DNA of 45,125 nt, taken from assembly GCA_903834785.1 (NCBI GenBank), contig CAILKP010000011.1:1-45125 (forward strand). Reading direction: 5' to 3'. The notes below the pieces were generated by a model. It saw nothing but the letters and a program-made list of their open reading frames with translations. It was not told the origin of the DNA and made no database searches. This document shows positions 36,240-45,020 of the stretch, in pieces (within the stretch, counting starts at the first letter, position 1; the number at the start of each line of letters is the position of its first letter). A program made the translations under genes and the position numbers. This DNA comes from an uncultured bacterium (lineage in GTDB: Bacteria; Planctomycetota; Phycisphaerae; Phycisphaerales; UBA1924).

Positions 36240-36812
36240 CTAGTGCTCCAGTTTCCCGCAAATCCACGTTGCCGCCTGCTCAGGCGACAGCTCGTCCACC
36301 TCAAGTGACAGTTCCGCCAGCGTCCGGTACAGCCCATCCCGCTGCCCGTGCAGGATCGCAATCTCATCCACCGGTGACCGCCCCGTCAGCGACGGCCGCG
36401 TCGACAGCACCGTCCGCGCCATCCGCGCCTGCAGCGTCTCCACGCTCGCACGCAGGTACACCACAAACCAGTCCTTCGCCGCGGCAGATTTCAGTATCGC
36501 CTCCGCCCCCGGCGCCGTCGGTGTCCCCCCGCCCAGTGCCAGAATCATCGTCGCCGGCGTCCCGCTCCGGATGCTCCCGCGCCGCGCCGTGTCCCCCGTC
36601 AGCACCCGCCACAGCGCCTGCACCTCACCATCACGAAACGTCTCCAGCCCGCACGCCCGGATTGCATCCGCCGCACTCGGCTGGCCCATCACCTCCGCGG
36701 TCAGCACATCCAAGTCCGCAAACTCCACGCCCAGCCGCTCGGCCACCAGCGGCCCGATCGTCGACTTGCCGCTGCAGCGCAGCCCCAGCAAAATAACAGA
36801 GCGTGACGCCAT
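36240..36812 (-). CDS. aroK: Shikimate kinase
   Basis: The 190-residue P-loop kinase phosphorylates shikimate in the pathway to chorismate and aromatic amino acids. Motifs: Walker A GLRCSGKST (10-18), an Asp pair in ADLDVLTAEVMG, GLETFRDGE (shikimate-binding Arg), LALGGGT, and STRPSLTGRSP with the lid Arg. The size is normal (about 170-190). ATG at 36812 gives the expected N-terminus immediately before VILLGLRC; longer forms would add Arg/Cys-rich sequence. The tRNA-Arg gene lies 85 bases upstream on the same strand and the RNase HII-like gene follows 41 bases downstream, so all three may be one transcript. Confidence 0.9.
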   Translation of the reverse strand: MASRSVILLGLRCSGKSTIGPLVAERLGVEFADLDVLTAEVMGQPSAADAIRACGLETFRDGEVQALWRVLTGDTARRGSIRSGTPATMILALGGGTPTAPGAEAILKSAAAKDWFVVYLRASVETLQARMARTVLSTRPSLTGRSPVDEIAILHGQRDGLYRTLAELSLEVDELSPEQAATWICGKLEH

Positions 36813-36897
36813 GAAAGTTGTGCCGCAGCACCGGGCAAGGCAAACACAACGCCGCCAGCGAGTTCGCAACCAGGTCTCAAACCGCCGGCCGCACAAT

Positions 36898-36970
36898 GCC
36901 CGAGAGAGGATTCGAACCTCTGACCTGTGCTTTAGGAAAGCACTGCTCTATCCAGCTGAGCTACTCGGGC
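36898..36970 (-). tRNA. tRNA-Arg, anticodon CCU
   Basis: The 73-nt cloverleaf can be folded by hand. The acceptor stem is GCCCGAG/CTCGGGC, the D arm GCTC...GAGC, the anticodon arm GTGCT-TTCCTAA-AGCAC (anticodon CCT), and the T arm AGAGG-TTCGAAT-CCTCT. It reads AGG codons, which are rare in this GC-rich genome part. The 3' CCA is not encoded. Confidence 0.97.
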
Positions 36971-37063
36971 CAAACCGTGAAAACGCCGCCCAAAACGGCC
37001 GCCGAAACGATAGGAGCGGGGGGCCAGCCCCGCCTCTGCCCTGCACACCCGCCCCGCCAATGA

Positions 37064-37100
37064 CAAGGCCCCCGCCACATGGGCAGGGGCCTTGGAGTTT
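37064..37100. terminator. Hairpin after the YHS-like gene, probable terminator
   Basis: The inverted repeat AAGGCCCC/GGGGCCTT has GCC/GGC inner pairing. It is followed by TTGGAGTTTTTT on the plus strand, so a true T run exists only for plus-strand transcription. It lies about 45-70 bases after the stop codon of the minus-strand gene at 37135, and may act in both directions. Confidence 0.45.
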
Positions 37101-37134
37101 TTTGCAGCCGTCCCTCACGGGACCGCCCTCAGTC

Positions 37135-37410
37135 TTACTTCGCGCTGCCCTTGGACGCCAGCATGGCCTTGTCCGCATCGCTGGCCTTGTCAAACTTGGA
37201 CTTGCAGCCGGCGCAGCAGAAGGCAACCTTCTGGCCCTTGTACTCGCTGGCAACGTCGCCGTTCGCCGGCTGGCCCGAGAACGGGCACTTGGTGTTCATG
37301 GCCATCGCCTTGCTGTCAACAGCCTTGTCATCGCTGGCCTTCTTGTCGTTGTTGCAGCCGCCAAGGACCATCGCCGAAACAGCCAGACCGAGCAGGATTG
37401 CATTCTTCAT
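37135..37410 (-). CDS. Small lipoprotein with a YHS/TRASH-like metal-binding domain
   Basis: The 91-residue protein has a lipoprotein signal peptide with lipobox LGGC (Cys19), then a Lys/Asp-rich linker. The C-terminal domain has CPFSGQPAN (Cys42), VASEYKGQKVAFCCAGC (Cys65, 66, 69) and KFD, the pattern of YHS/TRASH domains, which bind metals such as copper through Cys and an aromatic motif. It is probably a periplasmic or surface metal-binding protein. A GGAG sequence lies eight bases before the ATG at 37410. Upstream is a divergent agmatinase-like gene, with no metal-resistance genes nearby. Confidence 0.8.
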   Translation of the reverse strand: MKNAILLGLAVSAMVLGGCNNDKKASDDKAVDSKAMAMNTKCPFSGQPANGDVASEYKGQKVAFCCAGCKSKFDKASDADKAMLASKGSAK

Positions 37411-37627
37411 AGTTCAAACTCCGTTATTAAGAAACTGTGCTCTGCGGCCCAGGCGCATCAGCGCCAAGGCCTCGTTCAAAACCAGTCCCAATCACCGCAG
37501 ACCGCGGCAAGCAAGTGTACCGCCCCCGCTCGCCACGGCTGCGTCTCTCCCCGCCCAGCCCCAGCACGGCCCCCGCCAAATAGGGCATTCGGCCACCGGT
37601 CCGCACGCCCCGCCTAATTTTGATCCC

Positions 37628-38653
37628 ATGGCAACCCCTTCCGGCCCCACACCCGGCCCCTCCGCCTCGCCCCGCCGCCGGACGGTCCTGCCCGATGCCC
37701 GCATCAGTCCCCGCTTCGCGGGACTCGCCACGTTCGGCCGCTATCCGAGGCTGGATGATGTCGCCCCCGAGAACCGCCCCCTGGACTGGGCCATCTACGG
37801 CGTGCCCTACGACACCGGCGTCACCTTCCGCCCCGGTGCCCGGTTCGGCCCCCGCGCCATCCGCGATGCCTCCCAGTACCTCAAACGCTACCACATCGAG
37901 CACGCCGTCGATGTCTGCGACACCCTGAGCATGGCCGACTGCGGCGATGCCCCCGTCCTGCCGTTTGATCCCCGCAAAACCCTCGACGCCGTCGCCGAGT
38001 TCGCCACCGACCTGGCCGATGAGTCCACCCGCCTGCTGGCCATCGGCGGCGATCACTCCATCGCCTACGCCAACCTCCGCGCCACCTTCACCCGGCTCGC
38101 CGAGCACGGCCGCGAGCCCAAAGGCGGCCTGGCCGTCGTCCACTTCGACTCCCACCTCGACACCGTCGATGCCGTCTGGGGCGAGCGCTGGTCCCACGCC
38201 TCACCCTTCCGTCGCGCCATCGAAGAGGGTCTCATCAACCCCAAGCGCATGCTCACCATCGGGATCAAGGGCCCCCTCAACGGTGCGGCAGATCTCGACT
38301 ACGCCCGCCAGGCTGGCGTCACCGTCGTCCTGCGTGAGGACCTCCGCCGCGCTGGCGCACCCGGAATCGCGGTCATCCGTGAGTTCCTCGGCAAACTCGG
38401 CGACACGCCCACCTACATCACCTTCGATATCGATGTCGTCGACCCCGCCTTCGCTCCCGGCACCGGCACCCCCTCCGTCGGCGGCCTCTCTTCCATCGAG
38501 GCCCTCGAACTCCTCCGCATGTGCCGCGGCATCAACATCGCCGGCGGCGATGTCGTCGAGGTCCTGCCCGATCGCGACGTCTCCCAGATCACCGCCTTCC
38601 TGGCCGCCCACATCGCCTTCGAGATCCTCGCCCTCGATGCCGCGCGGCAGTAA
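37628..38653 (+). CDS. Agmatinase/arginase-family ureohydrolase
   Basis: The 341-residue enzyme splits a guanidino compound into urea and an amine, using two manganese ions. The family motifs are GGDHSI, HFDSHLDT (Asp-x-His-x-Asp) and FDIDVVDPAFAPGTGTP (Asp-x-Asp), followed by GGLSSIEAL. N-terminal features (YGVPYDTGVTFRPGARFGPRAIR) fit agmatinase rather than arginase, and agmatine to putrescine is the most likely reaction. Related enzymes act on guanidinobutyrate or other guanidino acids, which I cannot exclude. No other polyamine gene is next to it. ATG at 37628 is chosen because the preceding in-frame sequence is low-complexity. A short Pro/Ser/Arg-rich N-terminus precedes the core. Confidence 0.9.
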   Translation: MATPSGPTPGPSASPRRRTVLPDARISPRFAGLATFGRYPRLDDVAPENRPLDWAIYGVPYDTGVTFRPGARFGPRAIRDASQYLKRYHIEHAVDVCDTLSMADCGDAPVLPFDPRKTLDAVAEFATDLADESTRLLAIGGDHSIAYANLRATFTRLAEHGREPKGGLAVVHFDSHLDTVDAVWGERWSHASPFRRAIEEGLINPKRMLTIGIKGPLNGAADLDYARQAGVTVVLREDLRRAGAPGIAVIREFLGKLGDTPTYITFDIDVVDPAFAPGTGTPSVGGLSSIEALELLRMCRGINIAGGDVVEVLPDRDVSQITAFLAAHIAFEILALDAARQ

Positions 38654-38681
38654 GTCCCTCCCCTCACCTCTATCTCTCACC

Positions 38682-40877
38682 TCACAGCCCGCTCACGCTT
38701 CGCGCCGGCTCGTTCATCCGCTTGACTTCCTTGATCAGGAAGTCCATATCCGTAAACGGATCGCCGCCCGTCCGCTTCCAGTGCACCCGCCCCTTGGCAT
38801 CAATCAGGATCGTCGAGTGCAGCTCGATTTCCTCAAAGTCGTCGTACGAGGTAAACCGCCGCGCGTTGTCGTGGTTTGAGTCCGACAGCAGCCGCATCGC
38901 CAGCCCGCCAAGCTTCTGTGACTCCTTGTTCTTCTCCGGCGGCGTGCTGCTCACCGCCAGCACCACCGTGTTGGCCTCCGCCCACTCCGATGCACGCTTG
39001 TTGATCGCAACCAGCTGCTCAACGCAGTGCACGCACCCTTCGTTGAGATAAAACACAAGCAGCACGTTCTTGCCGCGGTAGTCCTCCAGCCGCACCGTCT
39101 TGCCGTCAGCATCCCGGCACTCCAGCCCCGGTGCTGCAAACGGCTCCCAGTCCAGCGGGCCCAGCTTGGCCAGCAGGTCCAGGCGGTACGGCCGCTCCGG
39201 CGCCGGCGTCTCGGCCACGGGTTCAGCCTTGTTCCCGGCGTCATCAACCAGCTTCCGCCACTTCAGCCCCGCATCCGCGCCCGACCACACATACGCCAGC
39301 CGCCCGGCAAAGCGGGCCGCCTGCTCTTTCTCGCCCAGCGCCCCATGCGCCCGCGCCAGGCCCGACAGACTAAACGCGTCATTGGCCTCCACCTTCAGTG
39401 CGCGGCCGTACGCGTCAATCGCCAGCCGGTTCTCGCCCCGCGCCAGATACACATCTCCCAGCACGCGATACACCGGCCACGGATACGGCGGCGGGTCATT
39501 GCGGTACGAGCCGTTCTCCCGCTTCTTCTGCTCGGCCGATGCCGCCTGCAGCAGCAGCCGCGTTGCTTCCAGTGTGTCCCCTTCCGCCGCACGCAGCAAG
39601 CCCTCGGCCGCGTCCGCCGCAAATCCCAGGTCCACGCCCCAGGCCTTGTCCTTCTCGCTCTGGGCCTTGGCCAGTGCCCGCAGTTCGTTCAGCGTGGCCC
39701 GCGCCTCAATCAGGTTGCCCAGGCCGATGTGCGCCAGCGAATCAGCGAACGCCTTGGCCGCCTTGTCCGTCGGCAGATCGCGCCACGGAATCACCCCGGG
39801 CTTGAGCACCTCGTCCCAACGCTCAAACTTGATCAGGCACCGCGTCAGCGCCTGCAGGCCCTGGCCGTACGCGCCCAGGTCGTCCTCCTTGTTGCGCAGC
39901 TGGTCGCGCGGTGCGGCAATCAGAGCCCGTGATCCCGCCAGCGAGGCCCGCTCCATCCCCAGCTGCTCGTGAATGTAACTCAGGTAGTTGCGGTTGTGCG
40001 CAAAGTTCCACGTCTCAAACGGCAGCGCCAGCCGCTCGCTCATGTACTTCACCTCCACCCGCGTCGCGCTGTCCATCGAGATCGCCGCTTCATGCCACAT
40101 CCCCAGCTTGCTGTAGTTGTGCCCCGGCATGTGGTTCGAGTGGCCGATGTTGGGCGCAATCCCGCCGTACTTCCTGCAGCTCTCCAGCGCCTGCTCGGTG
40201 GAGACATAATCCCAGTTATGAATGCGGTAGTGGTGCGCCCCGGGGTGCTCGGGCTCCTTGTCCAGCACCTGGCGAATCACCAGCTCCGTCTGGTACGCGT
40301 ACCCGCCGTTGATGCCGTACAGCGCATACAGCGCCTTGGCCTCCACATCATCAGGGTGCGCCAGCAGGATCTTCTGCAGCTCCGCGGCAAGCACACGCGA
40401 GCGATCCATGTTCTCACCGGTAAACGCGGTGTCCCATGCTTCAATGTACATCCGCTCCCTGGCCGAGACACTCGCCTTCCGCCGCACCGCACCCTTGAGA
40501 AACTCAAGCCCCCGCTTGGCCTCTGGTGAGTCCAGTGCCGGCTCACTGAACCAGTTCAAACTGCACGCCGCCAGGCCCCAGTACGCCATCGCGTTCTCCG
40601 GCTCCAGCTTCAGGCACCAGCGAAACGACCGCTCCGCCTCCTCAAACCAGAACGAGTGCAGCAGGGTGTTGCCCTGATCAAACCACTCCTGCACCTCCGG
40701 GTTCTTCGCCGTAATGGCAAAGTGGCTCCGCCCGATTCCCTCCATCTTCCACGGCCGCTGCCGCAGCCCTGAGTCAAACGCCGACCCATGCGCCGAGTGC
40801 CCCGGCCTGTCGTCGGCCACCGCCCCGGCAAGGCAGACAAGTGCAAGCGAAACACCGAGCAGGCGAGGTATCAGCAT
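38682..40877 (-). CDS. TPR protein with a C-terminal peroxiredoxin/redoxin domain
   Basis: The 731-residue exported protein has a signal peptide (LLGVSLALVCLAGAVA) and is probably periplasmic. The N-terminal two-thirds is a helical repeat region with TPR-like units, including FDQGNTLLHSFWFEEAERSF and AMAYWGLAACSLNWF-type segments and the HHYRIHNWD region common in planctomycete and myxobacterial TPR proteins. The C-terminal 150 residues form a thioredoxin-fold AhpC/TSA-like domain with a CxxC active site, CVHC at 615-618 (LNEGCVHCVEQL). The combination suggests a redox enzyme tethered to a protein-interaction scaffold, but its partner is unknown. The gene ends 28 bases after the agmatinase-family stop, in convergent orientation. 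Confidence 0.82.
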   Translation of the reverse strand: MLIPRLLGVSLALVCLAGAVADDRPGHSAHGSAFDSGLRQRPWKMEGIGRSHFAITAKNPEVQEWFDQGNTLLHSFWFEEAERSFRWCLKLEPENAMAYWGLAACSLNWFSEPALDSPEAKRGLEFLKGAVRRKASVSARERMYIEAWDTAFTGENMDRSRVLAAELQKILLAHPDDVEAKALYALYGINGGYAYQTELVIRQVLDKEPEHPGAHHYRIHNWDYVSTEQALESCRKYGGIAPNIGHSNHMPGHNYSKLGMWHEAAISMDSATRVEVKYMSERLALPFETWNFAHNRNYLSYIHEQLGMERASLAGSRALIAAPRDQLRNKEDDLGAYGQGLQALTRCLIKFERWDEVLKPGVIPWRDLPTDKAAKAFADSLAHIGLGNLIEARATLNELRALAKAQSEKDKAWGVDLGFAADAAEGLLRAAEGDTLEATRLLLQAASAEQKKRENGSYRNDPPPYPWPVYRVLGDVYLARGENRLAIDAYGRALKVEANDAFSLSGLARAHGALGEKEQAARFAGRLAYVWSGADAGLKWRKLVDDAGNKAEPVAETPAPERPYRLDLLAKLGPLDWEPFAAPGLECRDADGKTVRLEDYRGKNVLLVFYLNEGCVHCVEQLVAINKRASEWAEANTVVLAVSSTPPEKNKESQKLGGLAMRLLSDSNHDNARRFTSYDDFEEIELHSTILIDAKGRVHWKRTGGDPFTDMDFLIKEVKRMNEPARSVSGL

Positions 40878-40947
40878 TGTTTAAAGCATAGCCGATTCCC
40901 CTGTCTCCCCCTCCGCCAACCCCTACCCCCTCTCCTTCCCCGCCCGT

Positions 40948-42909
40948 TCACCGCCGGTCGATGCCCGGGTTCAGCCGGAACCGCGAAACCAGCGACCGAA
41001 GCTGCTCCGCCCTGGCCGAGAGCTCGATCGCCGCGGCAGTCGCCCGTTCCGCGCCCGCAGTCGTCTCGCTCGTCACCCGCCGCACCGTTTCCAGCGCCGT
41101 GCTGATCTCCTGTGCCGCCGAGTCCTGCTCGACCGACGCAGCACTCATCGTCCTGACCATCTCGGTCACCTGCGAGGTGCTCTCCAGAATCTGCCGCAGG
41201 CTCTCGCCCGCCTTGCCGGCCCGCTCAGACCCGGTGCGGACCTGGTTGCTGCCCGAGGTGATCTGCTCCACCGCCGAGCTCGTCCGCTCCCGGATGCCAG
41301 TGATCGATCGCGAGATCTCCGCCGTCGCCTGCGTCGTCCGATCCGCCAGTTTCCTGACCTCGTCGGCAACCACCGCAAAACCGCGCCCGTGCTCTCCGGC
41401 CCGTGCGGCCTCAATCGCAGCATTCAGCGCCAGCAGATTCGTCTGCTCGGCAATCTCGTCGATCACCGCGATGAACTGCCCGATCTGGTCGCCCTGTCGG
41501 CCAAGCTCGGTGACCGTCGCCGATGTGCCGGCCACGATCTCGTGAATCCGCTTGATGTCCGACACTGTCGCCGCCACGGTCTCATCACCGCGCGCCGCCG
41601 CCCGGCCGGCGCTCGAGGCCGTCTCCATCGCATCACTGCAGTGCTGCACCACGTTTTTGGCCGAAGCAGACATCTCCGTCACCGCACTGGCGATCCGGTT
41701 GATCTGCTCGCTCTGTGACTTCATCCCCGCCGACATCTGCTCGCTGCTGCCGGAGATCTGCGCCGAGGCCGTCGCCACCGAGTTCGCCGAGCCCGATACC
41801 GACGCGATGATGTCATGAATCGAGCCCACAAACCTGTCAAAGTCATCCGCCAGCCGTCCAAGCTCGTCACCACGGTTCATGTGCAGCCGCTGCGTCAGGT
41901 CGCCCTGACCGTCCGTCGCTATGCCGTGCATCTTCCGGGCAATCGTCCCCAGCGGCACCAGCACTGATCGGGTCGTCAGCACCGCGATCGCCGCCCCCAG
42001 CAGCAGCGCGCCCGCCATCAGCCCGGCCATCAGCGTCTTCTGCATCGAAAGCCCGCCAAGTACCGTCTCCTTGGCCCGTGCAATGTCCCCGCCCGCAACG
42101 CTCGAGACCTCCTCCAGCCCCCGACGCAGTCCGAGCGCGGCCGCTTCCAGCGACGCACGCTTCGCCGCCAGTTCCGCATCCGTCGCCGCCAGCTCCGTCA
42201 GGGCTTTGCGGTAGTTCGCCCACTGCTCCATCGCCGTCCCCTGCGCCGCCGCAGGGATGCCGAACTGCTCCATCTGCGACTTGAACTCGCCGATCCGCTT
42301 GTCGATCTGCTCCAGCTGCCCACGGTCGCCGGTGGTCGTGTACACCGCCTCGTGCCGCCGCACCTGCAGCAGCAGCACCGTCAGCTCCGCCAGCCCGTGG
42401 TCGGCCACCGACTTCTCAATCGATCCGGCAATCCGACGCAGATTGCCCAGTGCACCGTCCTCTGGGGTGTAGCCCCGTGCCTTCATCGCCGTCGCCACCT
42501 CACGTGAAACCGTGCCGTATCGCGACAGCTCGTTGCCGACGCCCTCAAGCGTCTTCCGCGTCGCCTCCGGTACAGTCTCTCCCCCGGCCGCCGCCGCCGC
42601 GGCAAGCAGCTTGCTCACTTCCTCCAGCGATACGCCCAGCTGCGCAAACTTCCCGTCGTCCGGTTGACTGAACGCCAGCACCGTGTCCCGCTCGGTGCGG
42701 TTCATCGCCGCCACCGCCCGCTCCACCGCGATCTGCTCGGCAACGTTGTGACCGATCATCCGGCTCGTCGTGTCGCTCGTCGCTGTCGCGCCGGTCCATC
42801 CGATGAACGTCGCACCAACGGAAACCGCAATCATCATCCCGAAGCCGGCCCACAAACGCGTACGGATCGTCCACTTCATGTTGCTCACCTGCTGCAGAAT
42901 CTGACTCAT
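40948..42909 (-). CDS. Methyl-accepting chemotaxis protein
   Basis: The 653-residue chemoreceptor has a first membrane helix near residues 20-40, a helical periplasmic sensor region (about 45-290), a second helix ([20 protein letters not shown]), a HAMP domain, and a long cytoplasmic coiled coil. The highly conserved hairpin tip is visible as [41 protein letters not shown] sequence (parts shown). The sensor has the look of four-helix-bundle domains and no PAS or Cache motif; its ligand is unknown. It signals through CheA/CheW to the flagellar motor. The next gene upstream on the same strand encodes a phosphate-binding protein, so phosphate sensing is worth considering. ATG at 42909 or 42879 may be the start. 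Confidence 0.93.
   Translation of the reverse strand: MSQILQQVSNMKWTIRTRLWAGFGMMIAVSVGATFIGWTGATATSDTTSRMIGHNVAEQIAVERAVAAMNRTERDTVLAFSQPDDGKFAQLGVSLEEVSKLLAAAAAAGGETVPEATRKTLEGVGNELSRYGTVSREVATAMKARGYTPEDGALGNLRRIAGSIEKSVADHGLAELTVLLLQVRRHEAVYTTTGDRGQLEQIDKRIGEFKSQMEQFGIPAAAQGTAMEQWANYRKALTELAATDAELAAKRASLEAAALGLRRGLEEVSSVAGGDIARAKETVLGGLSMQKTLMAGLMAGALLLGAAIAVLTTRSVLVPLGTIARKMHGIATDGQGDLTQRLHMNRGDELGRLADDFDRFVGSIHDIIASVSGSANSVATASAQISGSSEQMSAGMKSQSEQINRIASAVTEMSASAKNVVQHCSDAMETASSAGRAAARGDETVAATVSDIKRIHEIVAGTSATVTELGRQGDQIGQFIAVIDEIAEQTNLLALNAAIEAARAGEHGRGFAVVADEVRKLADRTTQATAEISRSITGIRERTSSAVEQITSGSNQVRTGSERAGKAGESLRQILESTSQVTEMVRTMSAASVEQDSAAQEISTALETVRRVTSETTAGAERATAAAIELSARAEQLRSLVSRFRLNPGIDRR
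42691..42721. repeat. 31-bp direct repeat, copy inside the chemoreceptor gene
   Basis: The sequence beginning ctcggtgcggttcatcgccg and ending cgcccgc is found identically at 42996-43026. Here it codes for [10 protein letters not shown] in the sensor part of the chemoreceptor. Confidence 0.9.
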
Positions 42910-42995
42910 ATGCAGCGTCGATCATCCCGGATCGCCGCTTCCCATCCCGCCTCTCGTTCTCCCTCCCGCCCATCGTTCCCGGCCCGACACATCAA

Positions 42996-43026
42996 CTCGG
43001 TGCGGTTCATCGCCGCCACCGCCCGC
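42996..43026. repeat. 31-bp direct repeat, intergenic copy
   Basis: An exact copy of 42691-42721 lies in the gap between the chemoreceptor and the phosphate-binding-protein gene. Flanks differ from the first copy, so the match ends abruptly on both sides. Confidence 0.9.
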
Positions 43027-43065
43027 ACCCGCCCCCCCCCGACCCCTCCCCCCTGGCAGTACGCA

Positions 43066-43920
43066 TCACTTCGAATCACCGGCGCCGGCAACCGCGGTGC
43101 CCTTCAGCGGGATCAGATTGTGCTCGGCCAACACACGCTGGCCCTTCTCACTCTTGGCGTAGTCAATGAACGCCTGGGCCTCGCCCGTCGCCTCGCCCTT
43201 GGTCACAAAGTACAGCGTCCTTGTCAGTAGATAGCGCTTGTTCCGCACCGTCTCGGCGCTCGGCAGCACGCCGGCAATCTTGACCACCTTCACCGTATCG
43301 TTGAGTTCCCCCGCCGAGGTGAACGCGATCGCCGTCGGCACCTTGGCCACCGTCGACAGCAGCACGCCGTCGTGTTTCACCACCGCCTTGTCGGTGAACT
43401 TGCCTTCCTTCCCCAACACCGCCTCCTTGAACATTTCATACGTCCCCGAGTCCGCGTTGCGGTTGAACGCCGTCACCGGCTTGCCGTCGGTCCACGTCTC
43501 GGTCTTGCCGGTGAAGATGTCTCGCAGTTGCTCAAGCGTCAACTCCTCGATCGGGTTTGACTTGTGCACGATGATCGCCACCGCGTCGTACCCGTACTCC
43601 GTCGCCACCAGCCCGGCCTTCTTCTCCTCATCCTTCAGGCCACGCGACGAGAATGCCAGCGGCACCTGACCGTCCTGGCACGCCTTGATCCCCTTGCCAG
43701 AACCGCCACCCTCCGTCTGCACCGTCGCGCCGCCTTGGGCGGCGTACGCGGTCGCTAGGTCCTTGACAACCTTCAGCGTCGAGTCCGATCCCTGTGCCTT
43801 CAGTTCCGTTTTCGTCGGTGCAACACCCGAGGTGCTGGCGCCGCGCTCAAAGCTGCTCGTGCTGCTGCTGATGCCGACGGAAAAAGCAAGTCCGGCGGCA
43901 ACAATCATGGCAATAGGCAT
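43066..43920 (-). CDS. pstS: PstS-like phosphate ABC transporter substrate-binding protein
   Basis: The 284-residue exported protein has a signal peptide (MPIAMIVAAGLAFSVG) and a PstS/SBP domain: LKAQGSDSTLKVVKDLA, TEGGGSGKGIKACQDG, LAFSSRGLKDEEKK, LTLEQLRDIFTGK, TAFNRNADSGTYEMF and LTRTLYFVT segments are typical for phosphate-binding PstS. It delivers phosphate to the inner-membrane transporter. No pstCAB genes are adjacent, so it may be an orphan or function with the chemoreceptor. The start is ATG at 43920, decided by TTGGAG six bases upstream; a longer reading from that TTG would include its own ribosome binding site. A short hairpin (CCGGCA-GCTC-TGCCGG) lies in the leader near 43970. Confidence 0.9.
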   Translation of the reverse strand: MPIAMIVAAGLAFSVGISSSTSSFERGASTSGVAPTKTELKAQGSDSTLKVVKDLATAYAAQGGATVQTEGGGSGKGIKACQDGQVPLAFSSRGLKDEEKKAGLVATEYGYDAVAIIVHKSNPIEELTLEQLRDIFTGKTETWTDGKPVTAFNRNADSGTYEMFKEAVLGKEGKFTDKAVVKHDGVLLSTVAKVPTAIAFTSAGELNDTVKVVKIAGVLPSAETVRNKRYLLTRTLYFVTKGEATGEAQAFIDYAKSEKGQRVLAEHNLIPLKGTAVAGAGDSK

Positions 43921-45020
43921 TCGATTCTCCAATCTGCAAGTGCGAGTCGTTCCAGCCGCCCGGCAGCTCTGCCGGACGACAGATCACCGATCCCCACGCG
44001 GGAACCGGCCGGGTCTTGTCTCGGCTTGGGCAAAGCCCCAGTTCACCCCCAGTCTCTTGTTGAACATTTGTTGTGACTCCCGGACGCACACAAAACTCCG
44101 ACTGCTGGTCACCCCTTGCTCAAGCATCCGGCCACACACCACGGATGCCTAGCGTGCTAGTGGGTTTCCAGTAAGTCGTTGCTCCGTGTTCATTCCGCCC
44201 TGCTTCTGCCCTTGAGCGTCTCCTGGTCCTTTCCCGTGGCCCCCCGCCACGCACAGCGCGCCACCACGCTCTCTCCGCGCCACAACTCTCGCCAGTTCCT
44301 CTGGCCAGGCAGCGGCGGGTTGTGCAGCGCGATCCAATGCCACCCGACACGCCTCACTGAAACCCGCCGCGCCCCATTGGAGCCCGAAGCGGAAGCGCCC
44401 GGGCCGGTGAAACAAAGGCCCCTTCCCGAAACTTCACGCTTGCACAAAGGTGCTTGTGCTCTCCGAGCACAACCACCCCCGTGCCCACCATCAATTCCGC
44501 CCCTGCCTCTTCCTTTTCTCTTTGCTCTTCTCTCTTTGACCTCTCCCATCTCCCCGCCTTCTTCCTGTCCATCCTGTCCATCCTGCCCATCCATGTTCCC
44601 TCCTCCTGCCTTCCCCTCGCAACTCACCACTCGCGACTCCTCCCCTCCTGCCTCTCTCCGGTCCTCCGGTCCTCTGCGTGACCCCCTTCCCCCGCCTTCC
44701 TCCGCGTCCTCCTCTTCCTCCGTTTCCTCCGCGTTAAACCACCGAACCCTCCGTCCAGATGTGGTGCAGGCAAAAACGCGATCAAACACCAGTTTCACCC
44801 GAGAATCCTCGATCCAAATCGTCTCTTCCAATCACCCCGCAAACCCCGCCCCACACTAAAATGCCCACCGCGCACAAGAGCGACACGCCGATCCGCAAAA
44901 TCCCAGATTTTTCATCCCCGTTTTCACGCCAAAAACCCGGATTCTCACAGGTTCCTCCCCGAGTATGGCGCAGGCAGGTGCGCACAAGAAGAGCGCGCTG
45001 CGCCACCTTGTAGAGGCACC
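43921..45020. other. Long intergenic region with a pyrimidine-biased tract
   Basis: No convincing gene is seen. The stretch from about 44500 to 44750 is almost all C and T on the plus strand and contains short repeated pieces: tgtccatcctgtccatcctg, cctccggtcctc, tcctccgcgt. It ends at a gcgttaaaccaccgaa-type boundary. Such strand-biased repeats occur as intergenic elements in several phyla. A long minus-strand frame (44190-44831) runs through it as an artefact of the skew (Glu/Gly/Arg-rich). The remaining sequence shows no recognised RNA or promoter. Confidence 0.5.
44500..44750. repeat. Polypyrimidine tract with short repeats
   Basis: This run of about 250 bases is extremely biased to C and T on the plus strand. 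It includes a short tandem near 44566-44600 (units like tgtccatcc) and several copies of cctcc-type pieces towards the end, such as tcctccgcgtcctcc. The opposite strand is purine-rich (gagg repeats). Confidence 0.65.

Noticed and set aside
36898..36970. tRNA-associated integration site for a mobile element
   Set aside because: No repeated tRNA end, integrase gene or composition shift is seen next to the tRNA-Arg.
44190..44831. A 213-residue minus-strand frame with EEETEEEEDAEEGGG-type sequence
   Set aside because: It is a product of the pyrimidine-biased tract; it has no stable domain and no ribosome binding site.
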